Source: an archaeon (GTDB lineage: Archaea; Thermoproteota; QMWL01). Taken from it: 7,903 nt of DNA. Made by a program: the position numbers and the translations under genes. Numbering within the stretch: position 1 is the stretch's first letter; every line of letters starts with the position of its first letter. The stretch lies in assembly GCA_003661605.2 (NCBI GenBank), contig QMWL02000032.1, forward strand, positions 1 to 7,903, in the 5' to 3' direction. Below, piece after piece: positions 1 to 5,718 of this stretch. A model generated the notes under the pieces. That model searched no databases, was not told the origin of the DNA, and saw only the letters and a program-made list of their open reading frames with translations.

Positions 1-10
1 AAGCTACGCC

Positions 11-1027
11 GTGCGCGAGGCACTACTCTGGGAATCGCTGTCCAATGATCAAGTACAGTGCTTGCTTTGCGAGCGCCGTTGCGTAATACCACCAGGTGAA
101 AGTGGATTCTGCCGTACCCGTGTAAACCGTAGCGGGCGCCTCTACACGCTTACATACGGCAACCTCTCCGCAGCTGAGAGCCGTCCTATCGAAATCAAGC
201 CCTTTTACCACTTCTGGCCAGGCTCCTCCGCCTACACTATCTCAACCTGGTCATGCAACTTCGACTGCCCCTGGTGCCAAAACTGGACGCTTTCCAAATT
301 CCCTCCTCCTCCCACTACTCATGCAACCTCGCCTGAAGAGGTTGTTCGAGCAGCAGTACAAGCAGGAGATCAGGGTGTCTGCATCAGCTTCAACGAACCC
401 ACGCTTCTTTTCGAGTACATGATAGACCTGTTTCCACTAGCCAAAGATCACGGGCTTTACACGTGCATTGTATCTAACGGGTATTTAACCGAGACAGCAA
501 TTCGCATGCTACATCGCGCAGGACTTGATGGTTTCAAAATCGATGTAAAGGGCGATCCTCACGTTTACCGCAAGTACTGCAAGGGCGTAGACGCTCAGGT
601 TATCTGGCGTAACGCACATTTAGCTCAGGAACTTGGTTTACATGTTGAACTCGTATGCTTACTCGTAACAGGGCTCTGCGATAATGACCGTGTAGTAGAA
701 TGGATCGTGCAACAAGCTCTTCGGAATGTTAGCCGACAGACCCCCATCCACCTTACCAGATACTTTCCCGCCTACCACTACCACGAACCCCCCACTCCCA
801 TAGACTTCCTTGAGCGCGCCTACCGTATCGCACGCCAGCACGGCTTCAAGTACGTGTATCTAGGCAACGTCGGAGACCACCCCTATGGTAACACCTACTG
901 TCCCACTTGTGGTGCACTTCTCCTTAAACGTCGAAACTTCTTTCTTGTCTTCTCACGCCTGACCGCAGAAAACCGTTGTCCATCCTGTGGCACTCAAATC
1001 CCCATCACTGGCAAAATTTTGCGATAA
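11..1027 (+). CDS. amrS: AmmeMemoRadiSam-system radical SAM enzyme (AmrS-like)
   Basis: This 338-residue protein carries the radical SAM cluster motif CxxxCxxC at Cys82, Cys86 and Cys89 (in TWSCNFDCPWCQNW), which binds the [4Fe-4S] cluster that cleaves S-adenosylmethionine. Four more cysteines precede it (17, 20, 24, 34). The SFNEPT stretch matches the conserved motif of PFL-activase-like proteins. A C-terminal pair of CPxCG knuckles (Cys297/300 and Cys323/326) looks like a zinc ribbon. This layout is that of the AmrS family (COG1180), long annotated as pyruvate-formate-lyase activating enzyme homologues and usually linked with MEMO1 and AMMECR1 proteins. Neither partner is in this window, and the physiological substrate is not known to me. 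The GTG start gives the N-terminus MREALLWESL, typical of the family. The reading frame is open to the window edge, so an upstream start cannot be excluded. Family assignment is firm; biochemical role is uncertain. Confidence 0.9.
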   Translation: MREALLWESLSNDQVQCLLCERRCVIPPGESGFCRTRVNRSGRLYTLTYGNLSAAESRPIEIKPFYHFWPGSSAYTISTWSCNFDCPWCQNWTLSKFPPPPTTHATSPEEVVRAAVQAGDQGVCISFNEPTLLFEYMIDLFPLAKDHGLYTCIVSNGYLTETAIRMLHRAGLDGFKIDVKGDPHVYRKYCKGVDAQVIWRNAHLAQELGLHVELVCLLVTGLCDNDRVVEWIVQQALRNVSRQTPIHLTRYFPAYHYHEPPTPIDFLERAYRIARQHGFKYVYLGNVGDHPYGNTYCPTCGALLLKRRNFFLVFSRLTAENRCPSCGTQIPITGKILR

Positions 1028-1136
1028 CTTGTTGCGGTGATAGCCAACGTCTACCAGGCGTTATTTGCATAAGACCCCGCATCTTTGTCGAATTGAAGCT
1101 TAGCACGTGTTTAAACTGTAGTTTTGCTCTTACAAG

Positions 1137-1200
1137 TTTGCGCAAAACGTAGCATGGAAAGCGAAGGTGAATGTTTTTGCGAAAAGGCGCGAGTTTTGCG
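1137..1200. promoter_or_regulatory. Cluster of TTTTGCG-type palindromic elements, possible Lrp operator
   Basis: Three related elements lie within 64 nt: the perfect palindrome TTTGCGCAAA at 1137-1146, the near-palindrome TTTTTGCGAAAA at 1174-1185 and TTTTGCG at 1194-1200. CGCAAAAC (1141-1148) and GTTTTGCG (1193-1200) form an exact 8-nt inverted repeat. Lrp/AsnC proteins commonly bind arrays of short palindromes upstream of their own gene and can wrap DNA around oligomers. An autoregulatory operator is therefore a reasonable inference, not shown by sequence alone. The cluster lies 86-149 nt upstream of the presumed start codon. Confidence 0.4.
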
Positions 1201-1258
1201 TTGCTTTATACACAAAAACTGGTTTGCATAAAGAGAATTTGTCTTTCAAACGATTAAC

Positions 1259-1266
1259 TTAAAAAT
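1259..1266 (+). promoter_or_regulatory. TATA-like box for the Lrp/AsnC gene
   Basis: TTAAAAAT is centred 23.5 nt before the GTG at 1286. This is the spacing expected if transcription begins at or next to the start codon, giving a leaderless mRNA. No Shine-Dalgarno-like sequence precedes the GTG, which agrees with leaderless translation. An alternative TATA-like stretch at 1204-1210 would give a leader of roughly 50 nt. Confidence 0.5.
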
Positions 1267-1285
1267 CGCTAGTAGTATAGGCGAT

Positions 1286-1723
1286 GTGAGGCGCCCCATC
1301 AAACACCCAGACCAACTGGACCTGCGTATACTGGAGATGTTACGGAAAGATGGACGCATGCGGTATGCCGAAATCGCACGTCTACTGAAGAAAAGCCCCG
1401 GTATCATAAAACGCCGGATTGAGATCATGCGTGATCAGGGTATAATTAAGGAGTTTCGTGTGGTTCCTGATTGGTCTAAGCTCGGCTACCACGTTCACGC
1501 ATTTGTTGGTATTGTTGCTGACCCCGCGCGGGTCAGCGCGATTTACAATCAGCTGAAGAAGCTGGGCGATGCGATTCAAGCGATCTACATAACCTCCGGT
1601 CGGTTCAACATCCTCCTCGAGCTGCGCGCGCGTGATATCGGCGATCTACGCGATCAGCTCATGAATCGAATTTACAACATAGACGGTATTCGTCATATCG
1701 AGACCTTCCTAGTCCTTAGCTAG
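1286..1723 (+). CDS. Lrp/AsnC-family transcriptional regulator
   Basis: This 145-residue protein has the standard Lrp/AsnC layout and length. An N-terminal winged helix-turn-helix covers about residues 9-58 (LDLRILEMLRKDGRMRYAEI followed by ARLLKKSPGIIKRRI). A RAM/ligand-binding domain of alternating strands and helices covers about 66-145 (LGYHVHAFVGI through RHIETFLVL). Such proteins form dimers and higher oligomers, sense amino acids or other small molecules, and act as activators or repressors, often on their own promoter. The GTG start is chosen because the HTH begins directly after it and a TATA-like box sits at the leaderless spacing. The gene is 45 nt upstream of the CdvA-like gene, so the two may share a transcript. 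Ligand and target genes cannot be told from the sequence. Codons for residues 78-84 contain a strong 8-bp inverted repeat. Confidence 0.93.
   Translation: MRRPIKHPDQLDLRILEMLRKDGRMRYAEIARLLKKSPGIIKRRIEIMRDQGIIKEFRVVPDWSKLGYHVHAFVGIVADPARVSAIYNQLKKLGDAIQAIYITSGRFNILLELRARDIGDLRDQLMNRIYNIDGIRHIETFLVLS
1517..1537 (+). repeat. Perfect 8-bp inverted repeat inside the Lrp gene
   Basis: GCTGACCC (1517-1524) and GGGTCAGC (1530-1537) are exact reverse complements separated by the 5-nt loop CGCGC. The element could form a stable GC-rich hairpin in the mRNA. It lies inside codons of the early ligand-binding domain, so it may simply reflect codon choice. No T-run follows, so it is not a terminator. Confidence 0.6.
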
Positions 1724-1768
1724 CAGAAATACCAAAAAGGCGCTGCAAATACCCCTAAACGGTCAGTC

Positions 1769-2515
1769 GTGAAACCTATCAAAGCTCTCCTTTCGCGGCT
1801 GCGGCGCTTCAATGGTCGAATGGCTAAGAACATTCTCCGTGAAGTTGTCTCAGTTCCAGAATCTCCCATAGGTCAGCTCGTATTCGACTGGGTGTCTGAA
1901 CGGCATGTTGGTTACATAGGAGATGTTGTAAAGGAGGCTGGCAAGATCGTGAGTTACGAGGTTGTTCAGGAAGACGGTGCGCGTGTCGAGTACCCCGTAC
2001 AGCAGCTGCAGCCGCGAAAGGAGGGCGGGTTCTGGCTTCTACCCACTTGGCTAGCTGAAGCCTTCATAGTTATCGACCAACTTGAAGAGGTAGCGAACCA
2101 CCTTCAAGAGCTACAGCAGTTGGTTGAAATAGGTAAGATCACGGGGGAAATGCACGAAGACGTTCTTCGTGCGTTCATCAGTGGTGCGTTCTCCCTGCTC
2201 AGCCGCGCTGAGCGCATCCGTCGCAATCTAGAGCGAAGGCATCAGGAGCTAATGATGCAGAGGAGGCGTGAACGCGAGGAGGTGGTTAGGATTCTCGCGG
2301 AAATCGCGCTCGGATCTGTAGACCGAGAAGTCGGGCTAAAAACGATTGAAGAGCTTCGTAGCCGCCGTGCTATTACTGAGCGACAGCTCTCCGACGTTGA
2401 ACGCGCCTTAGGTAAGCTTCACGCCATTCTCTCTCGCGAAATCTTTGCTCGAATATTCCCAGGCGAACAGCCTCGCGGGTCGTGGGGTGCGCGTGAAGGA
2501 GCGTTCAAACGCTAA
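1769..2515 (+). CDS. CdvA-like PRC-barrel and coiled-coil protein
   Basis: This 248-residue protein has a basic N-terminal tail (1-30) and then a PRC-barrel-like beta domain (about 31-90). The barrel includes IGQLVFDWVSERHVGYIGDV and a DGARVEYPVQQL strand, closing with GFWLLPTWLAEA. A long charged helical segment (about 95-225) should form coiled coils, split near residues 178-190. A short C-terminal tail follows (226-248). This order, the length and the loop-plus-LPxW transition from barrel to helix resemble CdvA of the archaeal Cdv (ESCRT-III-based) division machinery. CdvA binds DNA and membrane and recruits ESCRT-III (CdvB). No cdvB or cdvC lies in the window, and I cannot identify a clear ESCRT-III-binding motif in the tail. 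There is no signal peptide or membrane helix. The GTG start lacks a convincing upstream TATA box, so transcription from the lrp promoter is likely. Another PRC-barrel/coiled-coil protein is the main alternative. Confidence 0.6.
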   Translation: MKPIKALLSRLRRFNGRMAKNILREVVSVPESPIGQLVFDWVSERHVGYIGDVVKEAGKIVSYEVVQEDGARVEYPVQQLQPRKEGGFWLLPTWLAEAFIVIDQLEEVANHLQELQQLVEIGKITGEMHEDVLRAFISGAFSLLSRAERIRRNLERRHQELMMQRRREREEVVRILAEIALGSVDREVGLKTIEELRSRRAITERQLSDVERALGKLHAILSREIFARIFPGEQPRGSWGAREGAFKR

Positions 2516-2519
2516 AGCG

Positions 2520-2527
2520 ATTTTAAT
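2520..2527 (+). promoter_or_regulatory. TATA-like box for the KaiC-type ATPase gene
   Basis: ATTTTAAT begins 5 nt after the stop codon of the CdvA-like gene and is centred 21.5 nt before the GTG at 2545. This is near the leaderless spacing seen at other genes here. It suggests an internal promoter that lets the two KaiC-like genes be transcribed without the upstream genes. Confidence 0.4.
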
Positions 2528-2544
2528 GAGTTGTTTTCGACGGG

Positions 2545-3276
2545 GTGGCTCGCCCCGTTATTGAGCGCACTCCTACCGGTATTCCCGGACTAGACGAGCT
2601 CTTAGGTGGAGGGCTTCCTAAAGGTCGTACCGTTACGATTAGCGGAGGTCCAGGAACTGGTAAGACGACTATGGGAGTGCAGTTTCTCATCAAAGGCATC
2701 GAAGCCGGGGAAAACGGGCTTTTGGTTTTAATGGGCGAGGAGGCTCGGCATGTAAAGGAAAACATGCTCAATTTCGGCTGGGATCTCGACCGACTTCAGC
2801 AAGAGGGAAAGCTTACGATCATCGAGTTCGGACCCTCGAAGCTTAGCCAAACGAGCATTAGCGGACTCGCTAACCTCATTCGTATTGCATCCTTCGGCGT
2901 TAAACGCATCGTCATAGACTCCATCACGACGCTCGAGTATCAGGTTAAAGATCCGTTCGAACGAAGGTTAGCGATCATGTACTTGTTTGAAACTCTATCG
3001 GGTACAGGAAGCACTTCTCTCGTTGTCGCCGAAATGAGCTACGCCTCTCCTCTCGCTCGTAAGTACGAGGAGCTTGAATTCCTTGCTCATGGGAACATTC
3101 TTCTCCACGTTATCCCTCTCCGTGAGGAGCACGTGCTTGCCCTTCAGATTACTAAGATGCGAGGAATCGAACACGACCGCGAGCTACACCCCTACAAGAT
3201 CACGCCACAGGGGATAGTGGTATACCCTGATCAACGCGTCTTCTACTATCCTGCTACTTACACTCCTCCCGCCTAG
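2545..3276 (+). CDS. Single-domain KaiC-like RecA-superfamily ATPase
   Basis: This 243-residue protein is a complete single KaiC domain. It has the N-terminal signature TGIPGLDELLGGGLPKG (11-27), Walker A GGPGTGKTT (34-42, Lys40), the catalytic glutamate pair Glu65-Glu66 (MGEEARHVKENM), Walker B RIVIDS (121-126, Asp125) and the C-terminal KMRG(I)EHDRELHPYKIT stretch (204-220) that contacts nucleotide across the subunit interface. It should therefore be able to form ATP-hydrolysing hexamers. Archaeal single-domain KaiC homologues often act in signalling rather than in a clock. Examples include ArlH of the archaellum motor and many uncharacterised paralogues. It is not obviously ArlH, since no archaellum genes are nearby. 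An in-frame stop at 2527-2529 limits the start, and GTG 2545 is the best start after it. The gene is followed after 6 nt by a catalytically degenerate KaiC-like gene, suggesting a joint complex. Confidence 0.9.
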   Translation: MARPVIERTPTGIPGLDELLGGGLPKGRTVTISGGPGTGKTTMGVQFLIKGIEAGENGLLVLMGEEARHVKENMLNFGWDLDRLQQEGKLTIIEFGPSKLSQTSISGLANLIRIASFGVKRIVIDSITTLEYQVKDPFERRLAIMYLFETLSGTGSTSLVVAEMSYASPLARKYEELEFLAHGNILLHVIPLREEHVLALQITKMRGIEHDRELHPYKITPQGIVVYPDQRVFYYPATYTPPA

Positions 3277-3282
3277 AGCATA

Positions 3283-4425
3283 ATGGAGATTCGCATCCTA
3301 GGGGGGCTTGTACGCAGCCCCCTCCCCTCTGGATTTAACCTAGTGCTCAGCGGACCTCCTGGAGCTGGCACGGACACCTTCCTCTACACTCTTGTTGCAG
3401 ACCAGCTTGCAGAGAAAGGGCGTACGTTCATTATCGTGACAACTACCGCGTCTGCTGAGGAAGTTGCGCAGACTCTTATGAACCTAGGAGCAGATGTCCA
3501 GCGGCTCTCACGGTTCGGCACTCTTCGCATAATTGATGCATACAGCTGGCTCATCAAACCTGAGCGAGGACGGATCTCCCTAGCAAACCTCGCTGACCTC
3601 TCTCATCAAATGTTCTCCGCTGCCGCAACAAGTACTGGTGAAGTAGTGGTGGTGTTCCATAGCCTCTCGACATTATACATGTACCATCCCGAGGAGAACC
3701 TTCTACGCTTCGTCCATCAGGTATTCGCGCGCGTAAAAGCACAAAACTACGTCGGCATCTTCACGGTTGAGGAAGGCATCCACAGCCCACCCTTCTACGG
3801 CATTCTCTACCATCTAGCCGATGGACTAGTCCGCTTTCAGCTCAAGGAGCGTGAAAACCTCCTCACCCGCACTGTACGCATCGTCTTTCTCCGCCACGTC
3901 CTTCACGAAGGTCTAGAAGTTAGCTTTGACATCGAACCCACAGGCCGCTTCCGTGTAGGTCCTGAAGCTGGTCAGTATGTTGCTGTAAGCAAGCCACCTG
4001 AGGTACGGCTTGAGGCACCCCTCCCTTCAGCAATAGTTGAACCTCTCTTACCATCCTCCTTCTACAACATCGCTATCTCTCACCTCAGTCGTGCTCTCAG
4101 TCCCATCGTCGCTCAGGAGGTGCTAAAGCACGTCGGTGAGGAGGTTGGACGCCTTGAAGCCCGCGACCTCCAAGACCTACCACCTGCAGAAGCACTCTAC
4201 CGGGTAGTCTCCTCCTACAACTGGGGGGATGTAGAGGTAAGGGAGGAAGGTGCAGCTTGGATTGTACGATGGAGACTTCCACCCTTTGCACTCGAAGTGC
4301 CTACCCACCGTCACCTGTTCCTTGCAGCCTTCCTTTCTGGGTTCTTCTCCGAACTTTTGGGGCGTAAGATACGGTTTGAGGAAATCAGCTGTAGTGATGA
4401 ACTCTGTGTTCTAAAAGGGACGTAA
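3283..4425 (+). CDS. Catalytically degenerate KaiC-like protein with V4R-like C-terminal domain
   Basis: Residues about 1-225 of this 380-residue protein align by eye with a KaiC domain, but the catalytic positions are lost. The P-loop reads GPPGAGTDT (24-32) with Thr30 for the Walker A lysine and Asp31 for the next Thr. Walker B reads VVVVFHSLST (121-130) with His126 for the aspartate. The glutamate pair corresponds to Ala56-Ser57. Hydrolysis is therefore unlikely, though nucleotide binding is not excluded. Residues about 258-380 look like a V4R (4-vinyl-reductase-like) small-molecule-binding domain. Features are HVGEEVGRLEA (283-293), a helical FLAAFLSGFFSELLGRKI segment and a final E-x-x-C-x4-C (Cys370, Cys375). 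V4R domains occur as ligand sensors in bacterial and archaeal regulators. The ATG lies 6 nt after the active KaiC gene without a visible promoter, so translation from the same mRNA is likely. The KaiC relation is well supported; the V4R call is moderate. Confidence 0.75.
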   Translation: MEIRILGGLVRSPLPSGFNLVLSGPPGAGTDTFLYTLVADQLAEKGRTFIIVTTTASAEEVAQTLMNLGADVQRLSRFGTLRIIDAYSWLIKPERGRISLANLADLSHQMFSAAATSTGEVVVVFHSLSTLYMYHPEENLLRFVHQVFARVKAQNYVGIFTVEEGIHSPPFYGILYHLADGLVRFQLKERENLLTRTVRIVFLRHVLHEGLEVSFDIEPTGRFRVGPEAGQYVAVSKPPEVRLEAPLPSAIVEPLLPSSFYNIAISHLSRALSPIVAQEVLKHVGEEVGRLEARDLQDLPPAEALYRVVSSYNWGDVEVREEGAAWIVRWRLPPFALEVPTHRHLFLAAFLSGFFSELLGRKIRFEEISCSDELCVLKGT

Positions 4426-4429
4426 AAAA
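4424..4429 (-). terminator. T6 run ending the aminotransferase transcript
   Basis: On the minus strand a run of six T residues lies 3 to 9 nt beyond the aminotransferase stop codon. Archaeal RNA polymerase terminates at oligo-T tracts without needing a hairpin. The tract overlaps the TAA stop codon of the converging pseudo-KaiC gene on the plus strand. The opposite strand offers no comparable T-run for the plus-strand operon. Confidence 0.45.
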
Positions 4430-4432
4430 TAG

Positions 4433-5638
4433 CTATAGCGCGCCTCTTTCCCTTAGAAACTCTGCGATACGCTTCAGACCCTCACGGATTCGCTCCGGTG
4501 GTTCACTAACGAACGTTAGACGGATATGGTTCTCCCCACGACTTCCGAAATACATGCCTGGGATTACGACTACCTCCTTCTCGTGAAAGAGCCTTTCTGA
4601 GAATTCCTCATCGTTCATACCGAGTCGCTCAAGATACGGTTGTACATTGACAAAGTGGTAGAAGGAAGCAGGTGCTTTCACAGTTCGCGCCTCAGGTAGA
4701 AGCTCAGTTAGTGCTTCGTACATCGCATCCCGTTGCCGCTTGTAAGTGGGTACAACTACCTCGCGAATGTACTTTTCTAAAACACCCGTTGTAAGGAAGT
4801 ACTCTGCAAGTAGCTGGCTAAAGGTGGAGGAGCAGAGCGTTACGTACTGTTTGACCTTCTCCATCGCTGCAATAACCTCCTCCGGACCGTAGGCGAAGCC
4901 CAGTCGTAGACCTGGTATGCTTGCCATCTTTGAAAAGCTACTTACTGTAACAACCCGCTCTCTCGCACCCGGTAGCCCTGACACCCAGACATTCTCACCC
5001 TCATACACCATGTGTCCGTAGATGTCGTCGTAGAGCACCCAGAAGTCGTGGTCATTAGCGAGATCGATAATCGCTTGCGCAATCTCCCTCTTAACAATCC
5101 GCGAAGTAGGGTTATCCGGTGTGAGAAGAATCAGTAGCTTGGTTCGCTCTGAGATTGCTTCTTTAATGCGCTCCGGATTTGGTTGGAAGCCTTCCTCAAC
5201 GTAAACGGGTATATCCCGTATGATGCCACCGCAGAGCTTGATTGGCTGCCAATACCCCACGTAGGTAGGGTTCATCAGAATAACTTCATCCCCTGGATCA
5301 ACCAGCGCCATCAGCGCGAGCAAAATCCCCTCCGTACCCCCCTCTGTTACGGTAATCTCTTTCTTCGGGTCGTACTCCTGACCCGTGTATCGCTTGATGT
5401 AGTCACTTAAGGCAGAAAGCAAGCTGGGTACTCCACGCGTAGCTGTGTACTTGTAGGGTGGCCAATTTGTAACAAGTTCCCGCGCCTTTTCCATAAGCTC
5501 CTTTGGTGGAGGAATACCAGGTGCACCTCCTCCAAAGGATATGATCGTTGGTCGTCCTGCTGCACGAGCCAGTAGCTCAGCGATCTTTCTGATAGGGGAC
5601 CGTTTGATTTGACGCGTTCGTTCTGCGATATGCGGCAT
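4433..5638 (-). CDS. Class I/II PLP-dependent aminotransferase
   Basis: This 401-residue protein is a fold-type I aminotransferase (COG0436 type). It has the N-terminal substrate loop ISFGGGAPGIPPP (33-45), TEGGTEG (98-104) at the cofactor phosphate, Asn176 in the TPDNPTS motif, Asp204 and Tyr207 (YDDIYG) contacting the pyridine ring, the Schiff-base lysine Lys237 in SSFSKMASIPGLRLG with Arg245, and Arg373 (HIRLTF) for the substrate alpha-carboxylate. All catalytic residues are present, so it should transfer amino groups between an amino acid and a 2-oxo acid in the cytoplasm. Candidate substrates are aspartate, aromatic, branched-chain or 2-aminoadipate; the sequence alone does not decide. 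TSR instead of the common TGR/TGA after NP is a minor variation. The ATG start has a GAGGGG stretch (5644-5649) 5 nt upstream as a possible ribosome binding site, and a TATA-like box centred 23.5 nt upstream. It is divergent from thrS and convergent with the pseudo-KaiC gene. Confidence 0.93.
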   Translation of the reverse strand: MPHIAERTRQIKRSPIRKIAELLARAAGRPTIISFGGGAPGIPPPKELMEKARELVTNWPPYKYTATRGVPSLLSALSDYIKRYTGQEYDPKKEITVTEGGTEGILLALMALVDPGDEVILMNPTYVGYWQPIKLCGGIIRDIPVYVEEGFQPNPERIKEAISERTKLLILLTPDNPTSRIVKREIAQAIIDLANDHDFWVLYDDIYGHMVYEGENVWVSGLPGARERVVTVSSFSKMASIPGLRLGFAYGPEEVIAAMEKVKQYVTLCSSTFSQLLAEYFLTTGVLEKYIREVVVPTYKRQRDAMYEALTELLPEARTVKAPASFYHFVNVQPYLERLGMNDEEFSERLFHEKEVVVIPGMYFGSRGENHIRLTFVSEPPERIREGLKRIAEFLRERGAL

Positions 5639-5656
5639 CGCCGCCCCTCTACAACT

Positions 5657-5665
5657 CCTTAAAAC
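5657..5665 (-). promoter_or_regulatory. TATA-like box for the aminotransferase gene
   Basis: On the minus strand the sequence reads GTTTTAAGG, centred 23.5 nt before the ATG at 5638 and preceded by the purine-rich GAGAA, which resembles a TFB recognition element. A transcript starting at this distance would be leaderless or nearly so. The GAGGGG close to the ATG could alternatively act as a Shine-Dalgarno sequence if transcription starts further upstream. Confidence 0.5.
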
Positions 5666-5691
5666 TTCTCAGAGTTCCGTAGACTTCAGCA

Positions 5692-5698
5692 CTTATAG
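5692..5698 (+). promoter_or_regulatory. TATA-like box for thrS
   Basis: CTTATAG is centred 24 nt before GTG 5719 and 21 nt before the alternative TTG 5716. The spacing fits a leaderless thrS mRNA and favours the GTG as the true start. Only about 30 nt separate it from the minus-strand TATA-like box of the aminotransferase, so the two divergent promoters may compete. Confidence 0.5.
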
Positions 5699-5718
5699 AC
5701 CGTCTACACAACGGGTTG

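Larger units (their letters stand above)
1028..1285. other. Intergenic region with palindromes and lrp promoter
   Basis: These 258 nt between amrS and the Lrp/AsnC gene are visibly richer in A and T than the flanking genes. They hold a palindrome TTTGCGCAAA (1137-1146), a near-palindrome TTTTTGCGAAAA (1174-1185), TTTTGCG (1194-1200) and two copies of TTTGCATAA (1064-1072 and 1223-1231). TATA-like stretches occur at 1204-1210 (CTTTATA) and 1259-1266 (TTAAAAAT). A 25-codon ORF (1154-1231) is present but has no support as a gene. I see no tRNA, no clear C/D-box RNA and no strong terminator. The T-runs at 1122-1125 and 1174-1178 are the only candidates for ending the amrS transcript. Confidence 0.7.

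Noticed and set aside
1035..1110. Possible C/D-box small RNA, from a GTGATAG stretch resembling a C box
   Set aside because: No matching D box (CTGA) or inner C'/D' pair lies at suitable distance.
1204..1210. CTTTATA as the main lrp promoter
   Set aside because: It would leave a leader of about 50 nt without a ribosome binding site, whereas TTAAAAAT at 1259-1266 fits the spacing seen at other genes here.
2540..2557. Short inverted repeat CGGGG...CCCCG around the KaiC GTG start
   Set aside because: Only five base pairs with a 7-nt or longer loop; likely chance, although it could mildly mask the start codon.
5183..5410. 75-codon plus-strand frame inside the aminotransferase gene
   Set aside because: Antisense shadow of a gene with complete catalytic motifs; no independent promoter or domain.
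5716..5718. TTG as the start of thrS
   Set aside because: The GTG one codon later gives the family-typical MRLLLIH start and a better TATA spacing; TTG cannot be fully excluded.
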